From assembly GCA_937919945.1 (NCBI GenBank), contig CALESY010000064.1, positions 1 through 9,748 of the forward strand: a DNA stretch of 9,748 nt. The letters are read 5' to 3'. Shown piece by piece: positions 6,249-9,748 of this stretch (its first letter is position 1; the number at the start of each line of letters is the position of its first letter). This stretch comes from an uncultured Chitinophagaceae bacterium. GTDB taxonomy: Bacteria > Bacteroidota > Bacteroidia > Chitinophagales > Chitinophagaceae. The translations under genes and the position numbers were made by a program. The notes under the pieces were generated by a model. The model was not told the origin of the DNA, searched no databases, and saw only the letters and a program-made list of their open reading frames with translations.

Positions 6249-8261
6249 ATGAAGAAATATCTGCTCATAATGTGCTTGTTGAACAGCCTATATGCATCTG
6301 CACAAGGCAGTAAAGACACGTTAGACGATGTAGTAATAACGGGTACTATGAAGGAAATGAGCCGTAAAGACAGCCCTATACCTGTAGAAATAGTTACAGC
6401 CAAATTCTTTAAAAAGAACCCCACCCCCAGCCTGTTTGAGGCCATAGGTTTGCTGAACGGTGTGCAACCCCAACTTAACTGCAACATTTGTAATACGGGT
6501 GATATACACATCAATGGCATGGAGGGTCCCTATACTATGATACTGATAGACGGTATGCCCATCGTCAGTGCATTATCTACCGTATATGGGTTGAATGGCA
6601 TACCCAATAGCATGGTTGACCGTATAGAAGTGGTAAAAGGCCCTGCATCATCTTTATATGGCTCTGAGGCTATGGGGGGTATTATCAACGTCATTACACG
6701 CAATCCCAACAATGCTCCTCTGTTAAGTGCAGATGTTTTTGCAACCAACTGGCAGGAGTATAATGCTGATATTGCTACTAAACTAAAACTTGGCAAACTG
6801 AACACCATCCTCGGTGTCAACTACTTCAACTACCATACACCGATAGATAACAATAAAGATGGCTTTACAGATGTAACCCTGCAAGACCGTATTTCTGTAT
6901 TCAACAAATGGTCGTTGCAACGTAAGGATTACAAAATAGCATCGCTGGCTGCAAGGTATGTGTATGAAAACCGCTGGGGCGGGCAAATGAACTGGACAAC
7001 CGACTACCGTGGCAGCGATAGCATATACGGCGAAAGTATCACCACCAAACGTATAGAGTTGATAGGTATGTATCAACTACCGGTACGTGAGCGTATCATT
7101 ACCCAATACTCTTACAACTATCACTACCAGGATAGCTACTACGGCACTACACCCTACCTTGCCAATCAGCAGGTAGCATTCGTACAAGCATATTGGGATA
7201 AGCGGGTGAATGATAAACACAACCTACTGCTTGGCGCATCTTACCGCTATACGGTGTACGACGATAATACACCTGCCACACAAACTGCCGATGGTAAAAA
7301 CAATGCACCTGCCACTACTCCAATACCAGGCGTGTTTGTACAAGACGAATGGGCGGTGAACAATAAACACAAAATACTACTCGGCTATCGGTACGACTAC
7401 GACCGTAATCATGGCAGCATACAATCACCCCGCTTTGCCTACAAATGGGCGCCCAATACTGACAATGCCATACGTGCCAGTGTGGGTACGGGCTACCGTG
7501 TGGTGAACCTGTTTACAGAAGACCATGCCGCACTAACAGGTGCGCGGAAAGTGGTGATAAAAGAAACACTGAACCCCGAACGTTCTTATAACGCCAACCT
7601 GAACTACAACAGAAAACAAGTAATAGGACGTGGATTTGCAACTATAGATGTTACAGGGTTTTACTCCTACTTTACTAATAAAATAAATGGCGACTTTGAT
7701 ACAGACCCCAACAAGATAATATATGATAATATGAAAGGGCACGCCATATCTCGTGGCATATCGCTGAACCTTGAGGGTAGTTTCAATATACCACTAAGGG
7801 TGATGGCGGGTATTACATATATGAACGTGTACCAAATGGAAGATACAGGTACAGGGCTGTTTAAAACCATACAGATACAAGCACCACAATGGAGTGGCAA
7901 CTTTGCTATTACCTACACACTACCACGTGGTTTTATGATAGACCTGACAGGCAAATGGAATGGCCCTATGCGCTTGCCACTGCTACCCAACGACTACCGC
8001 CCAGAATACTCGCCCTGGTTTTGCATAGCCAATGTGCAGCTTACTAAACGCATAGGCAAGCAGGTAGAAGTGTATGGTGGTATCAAAAACCTGCTGAACT
8101 TCGTACCCCAAAACCCCATCATCCGTGCGCACGACCCGTTTGATAAAAAAGTAAACGACCCCATAGACAACCCTCAAGGCTACACCTTTGACCCCAGCTA
8201 CAATTATGCATCTCTGCAAGGTTTACGTGGTTTTCTGGGTATCAGATATACAATGAAGTAA
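6249..8261 (+). CDS. TonB-dependent outer-membrane receptor, probably for a metal or metal complex
   Basis: This is an outer-membrane active transporter energised by TonB-ExbBD. Residues 1-19 form a signal peptide (MKKYLL to YASAQ). D-D-V-V-I-T-G-T (26-33) is the TonB box. The plug spans about 40-155 and includes LLNGVQPQL, the cysteine pair C78-x-x-C81, the D-I-H-I-N-G-M-E-G-P-Y-T-M-I-L-I-D-G-M-P motif (85-104) and VDRIEVVKGPASSLYGSEAM (123-142) followed by GGIINVITR. The remaining 500 or so residues are an aromatic-rich 22-strand-type barrel ending GFLGIRYTMK. At 670 residues it has the length of classical BtuB/FepA-like receptors and lacks the N-terminal carboxypeptidase-regulatory-like domain of SusC types; no SusD partner is near. 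A DtxR/MntR-like operator and a TACCTTTG promoter lie directly upstream. Metal uptake (iron, manganese or a chelate) is inferred from the operator and the CxxC; the substrate is not known. It is divergent from the T9SS gene and monocistronic. Confidence 0.95.
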   Translation: MKKYLLIMCLLNSLYASAQGSKDTLDDVVITGTMKEMSRKDSPIPVEIVTAKFFKKNPTPSLFEAIGLLNGVQPQLNCNICNTGDIHINGMEGPYTMILIDGMPIVSALSTVYGLNGIPNSMVDRIEVVKGPASSLYGSEAMGGIINVITRNPNNAPLLSADVFATNWQEYNADIATKLKLGKLNTILGVNYFNYHTPIDNNKDGFTDVTLQDRISVFNKWSLQRKDYKIASLAARYVYENRWGGQMNWTTDYRGSDSIYGESITTKRIELIGMYQLPVRERIITQYSYNYHYQDSYYGTTPYLANQQVAFVQAYWDKRVNDKHNLLLGASYRYTVYDDNTPATQTADGKNNAPATTPIPGVFVQDEWAVNNKHKILLGYRYDYDRNHGSIQSPRFAYKWAPNTDNAIRASVGTGYRVVNLFTEDHAALTGARKVVIKETLNPERSYNANLNYNRKQVIGRGFATIDVTGFYSYFTNKINGDFDTDPNKIIYDNMKGHAISRGISLNLEGSFNIPLRVMAGITYMNVYQMEDTGTGLFKTIQIQAPQWSGNFAITYTLPRGFMIDLTGKWNGPMRLPLLPNDYRPEYSPWFCIANVQLTKRIGKQVEVYGGIKNLLNFVPQNPIIRAHDPFDKKVNDPIDNPQGYTFDPSYNYASLQGLRGFLGIRYTMK

Positions 8262-8304
8262 TAAATGTGTTTGGAGGATAAAGTCGGTAATTGCATAAAA
8301 CTCC

Positions 8305-8334
8305 TTGTAAAGCAAAAGCCATAATATACCTTTG
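8305..8334 (+). promoter_or_regulatory. Consensus Bacteroidota promoter of the PaiB-like gene
   Basis: TTG (8305-8307) is followed after exactly 19 bases by TACCTTTG (8327-8334), matching the -33/-7 consensus TTG-N19-TAnnTTTG. A start near 8340 would give a leader of about 10-13 bases before ATG 8352. It shows that this gene is transcribed independently of the receptor gene that ends at 8261. Confidence 0.78.
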
Positions 8335-8351
8335 CCGCAAAGAATACAACC

Positions 8352-9020
8352 ATGTACAACTTCTCTTATTTCAAAGAGCAGGATAAGCAGGCGATACGCG
8401 ATTTTATGGAAGATAATCCCTTTGCTTTCCTTACTGGCAGCTTCGCATCGGGCAAGCAGGTAGCTACACAAATACCGGTGCTGTTTGAAGAAAGAGATGG
8501 TGAGCTATACCTGAAAGGGCACATCATGCGTAACACAGACCATCACAAAGCACTCGTTGAAAACCCCAACGCTTTGATAGTATTTACAGGCCCAAGTACC
8601 TATGTCAGTGCATCGTGGTACACCAACCCGCAAATAGGCTCTACATGGAACTATATGAGCGTACACATAAGCGGGCAAGTCAACTTTATGACACCTGAAG
8701 AACTGATACAGTTTATGCGTGCCTTTACTCTGAAATTTGAAAAAGGTAATACAGACTCACTCACCATATACGATAACCTCCCCGACACTTTTTTAAGCAA
8801 GATGATGCCTGCCATTGTAGGCTTTGAAATAAAAGCCGAGAAAATAGATAACGTGTTTAAGTTGAGTCAGAACAGGGATGAGAAAAGCTACCTCAACATC
8901 ATATCTAAACTGCAAGAGCAAGGCGGCAATAGTGCATTGATAGCCACAGAAATGAAAAAAAGAAAAGCTGCTTTATTTCCACCAGGGGTGGAATGGGATG
9001 CTTCGAAGTTTGATTCGTAA
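8352..9020 (+). CDS. PaiB-type FMN-binding split-barrel protein
   Basis: This is a member of the PaiB family (FMN-binding negative transcriptional regulator, related to pyridoxamine-phosphate-oxidase-like split barrels). Its 222 residues compare with about 205-215 in typical members. Diagnostic motifs are L-K-G-H-I-M-R-N-x-x-H-H-K-A-L (55-68), G-P-S-T-Y-V-S-A-S-W-Y (80-90), T-W-N-Y (98-101) with V-H (104-105), the I-V-G-F-E-I strand (155-160) and K-L-S-Q-N-R (170-175). The family founder in Bacillus subtilis (with PaiA) affects sporulation and protease genes, but a DNA-binding role for most homologues is not established; FMN or haem binding is the safer expectation. No helix-turn-helix is obvious. 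The start at 8352 places the family N-terminus M-Y-x-x-x-Y-F-x-x-x-D correctly and sits just behind a consensus promoter. No paiA is next to it. Confidence 0.92.
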   Translation: MYNFSYFKEQDKQAIRDFMEDNPFAFLTGSFASGKQVATQIPVLFEERDGELYLKGHIMRNTDHHKALVENPNALIVFTGPSTYVSASWYTNPQIGSTWNYMSVHISGQVNFMTPEELIQFMRAFTLKFEKGNTDSLTIYDNLPDTFLSKMMPAIVGFEIKAEKIDNVFKLSQNRDEKSYLNIISKLQEQGGNSALIATEMKKRKAALFPPGVEWDASKFDS

Positions 9021-9044
9021 ACAGATTTAATAGATGTTAAGCAA

Positions 9045-9076
9045 TTGAATAAATACAATCAAATATTGTATATTTG
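9045..9076 (+). promoter_or_regulatory. Probable promoter upstream of the DUF6157-like gene
   Basis: TTG (9045-9047) is followed after 21 bases by TATATTTG (9069-9076), an exact TAnnTTTG match. Transcription would begin near 9082, leaving a leader of about 165 bases before the GTG at 9248. Confidence 0.6.
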
Positions 9077-9247
9077 CAATAGAAAAACTCTAATAATACC
9101 ATGACAACAAAATAATATGCAACAACAAAAAGCAACAACTCTTGAAATATCATCATTGATTTTCAATCCTTTAGTGCGTAACATAAAATAAACAGAACAA
9201 CTCCTATCAAAAACTATCAATAAATATGAAAATTCTTAACTTAACCT
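9077..9247 (+). other. Leader with three tiny ORFs before the DUF6157-like gene
   Basis: Downstream of the likely promoter are ATG ORFs of 4 codons (9101-9115, MTTK), 24 codons (9117-9191, start MQQQKATTLEISS) and 11 codons (9226-9261, MKILNLTCAHC). The first two are separated by a single base, and the third overlaps the GTG start of the next gene in another frame. None resembles a known leader peptide. They may be chance, remnants or regulatory uORFs. No riboswitch fold was recognised. Confidence 0.3.
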
Positions 9248-9658
9248 GTGCACACTGCTAACTATATAAACACTTTTATAGCTGTAGCAGAAGACTGCCC
9301 GGTAACCACAGCACAAATCCCACCGCTGAAAGGCGACAACAAAACTGTTGCCAACCTGCAATTTGATATGATAATGGACAACCCGTACAAGTACACGTCA
9401 GACGATGTGATATTTAAAGTCCACGCCATCCGCAACAGTATAGGCGCTGCTGCACAAAAAGCCGAACGTGAAAAATTCTTCAGTAAAGGGCAGCCATGCT
9501 TACGTTCATCGCCGCTTACTAAACGCTATGGCTGGGGTGTACATAGCAATGCCGAAGGCAAAGTAGCCATCTATGCCGTCAACAGCCCGGAGTACAAGAA
9601 GCTGCTGGCAGACAAAAAAATAGCGCATACCCAAGGCATGCGCTCTAAAAAAGTATAA
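9248..9658 (+). CDS. Conserved protein of unknown function (DUF6157-like)
   Basis: A 136-residue soluble protein with no signal peptide or membrane segment. The pattern MHTANYINTFIAVAEDCPV (1-19), the K-G-D-N-K-T-V-A-N-L-Q-F segment (28-39), D-N-P-Y-K-Y-T-S-D-D-V-I-F (44-56), F-F-S-K-G-Q-P-C-L-R-S-S-P-L (77-90) and K-R-Y-G-W-G-V-H-S (92-100) is strongly family-like; I recall it as DUF6157, whose role is unknown. The start is GTG, because a TAA in the same frame at 9242-9244 excludes any upstream start and family members begin with M-H-T-x-N-Y or a residue or two earlier. An out-of-frame ATG at 9226 could have been the start before a one-base change. Its 3' end carries the terminator of the convergent gene. 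Confidence 0.85.
   Translation: MHTANYINTFIAVAEDCPVTTAQIPPLKGDNKTVANLQFDMIMDNPYKYTSDDVIFKVHAIRNSIGAAAQKAEREKFFSKGQPCLRSSPLTKRYGWGVHSNAEGKVAIYAVNSPEYKKLLADKKIAHTQGMRSKKV
9614..9644 (-). terminator. Minus-strand terminator embedded in the end of the DUF6157-like gene
   Basis: The arms AGCGCAT (9622-9628) and ATGCGCT (9638-9644) form a 7-bp stem; after one mismatch CC/GG continue it around a CAA loop. On the minus strand it is followed by one A and seven T (A-run 9614-9620). It lies about 20 bases past the stop of the convergent minus-strand gene and entirely within the plus-strand coding sequence. Confidence 0.8.
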
Positions 9659-9664
9659 CGCACA

Positions 9665-9748
9665 TCAACCATTGTAGGCAGTTTCTATATCTGCAATAAT
9701 GATTTTTGTCATTTTCATCATTGCCATCGCTACACGCTGTGTTTTTAC
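9665..9748 (-). CDS. C-terminal end of a PhnB-like VOC-family protein (partial)
   Basis: The minus-strand frame is open from the window edge to a TGA at 9667-9665. Its last 27 residues include T-Q-R-V-A-M-A-M-M-K-M-T-K-I-I-I-A-D-I-E-T-A-Y-N-G. This matches the C-terminal pattern R-V-x-x-A-M-x-x-M-x-K-I-D-I-A-x-L-E-x-A-Y-x-G that I know from the PhnB-like branch of the VOC superfamily (often labelled 3-demethylubiquinone-9 3-methyltransferase, a doubtful label). A minus-strand terminator just beyond the stop supports a real gene. It converges on the DUF6157-like gene with 6 bases between the stops. The rest, including metal ligands, lies outside the window. Confidence 0.68.
   Translation of the reverse strand, partial: VKTQRVAMAMMKMTKIIIADIETAYNG

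Noticed and set aside
8262..8351. Cotranscription of the TonB receptor and the PaiB-like gene as a metal or haem operon
   Set aside because: The 90-base gap contains a textbook promoter for the PaiB-like gene, so separate transcription is the simpler reading, although read-through is possible because no terminator was seen after the receptor.
9670..9685. AAACTGCCTAC on the minus strand resembling the terminator core at 2468-2480
   Set aside because: It has no complementary arm here and lies within the coding end of the VOC-family gene (E-T-A-Y), so the similarity is likely coincidental.

Overview
The window looks like chromosome of a member of the Bacteroidota, probably in or near the Chitinophagaceae/Sphingobacteriia side. 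Three things point there: a very large secreted protein with a type IX secretion (T9SS) type A sorting domain, a TonB-dependent receptor with a Bacteroidota-style plug, and several promoters of the Bacteroidota form TTG-N19-21-TAnnTTTG with little or no Shine-Dalgarno sequence. The family-level placement is an inference from style only. I see no phage, transposon, CRISPR, tRNA or rRNA; it reads as ordinary chromosome carrying single-gene transcription units.

Layout. Positions 1-20 hold the last codons of an upstream gene (probably ribosomal protein S12), followed by rpsG (S7, 52-519) and a strong terminator. fusA, the usual next gene of the str operon, is not there. Convergent to rpsG is a SulP-type anion transporter without a STAS domain (683-2074, minus), with its own terminator. 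An AT-rich stretch of about 390 bases without a convincing gene follows. Then comes a 68-residue minus-strand protein (2515-2721) with a signal peptide, a PLDGG motif, one membrane segment and a basic tail, resembling Bacteroidota C-terminal sorting-tag proteins. Next is a 1032-residue T9SS cargo protein (2904-6002, minus) whose N-terminal third is seven tandem 50-residue repeats, best read as a seven-bladed beta-propeller.

A 246-base divergent intergenic region separates this from a 670-residue TonB-dependent outer-membrane receptor (6249-8261, plus). In front of the receptor an 18-base near-perfect palindrome resembling DtxR/MntR-family operators sits on the promoter, which suggests metal-dependent repression (iron or manganese). 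A CxxC pair in the receptor plug fits metal handling. A PaiB-type FMN-binding split-barrel protein (8352-9020) follows with its own consensus promoter. After a leader with three tiny ORFs comes a conserved protein of unknown function that I recall as the DUF6157 family (9248-9658, GTG start). The window ends in the C-terminus of a convergent PhnB-like VOC-family protein (9665 onward, minus), whose intrinsic terminator lies inside the 3' end of the DUF6157 coding sequence.

There is no obvious single multi-gene pathway. The main functional theme is the cell envelope: a transporter, a small envelope protein, a surface/secreted propeller protein and a metal-regulated TonB receptor, flanked by housekeeping and small-enzyme genes. 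The best leads are the metal-box-controlled receptor, the self-closing propeller with a three-repeat higher-order pattern, and the small PLDGG protein.
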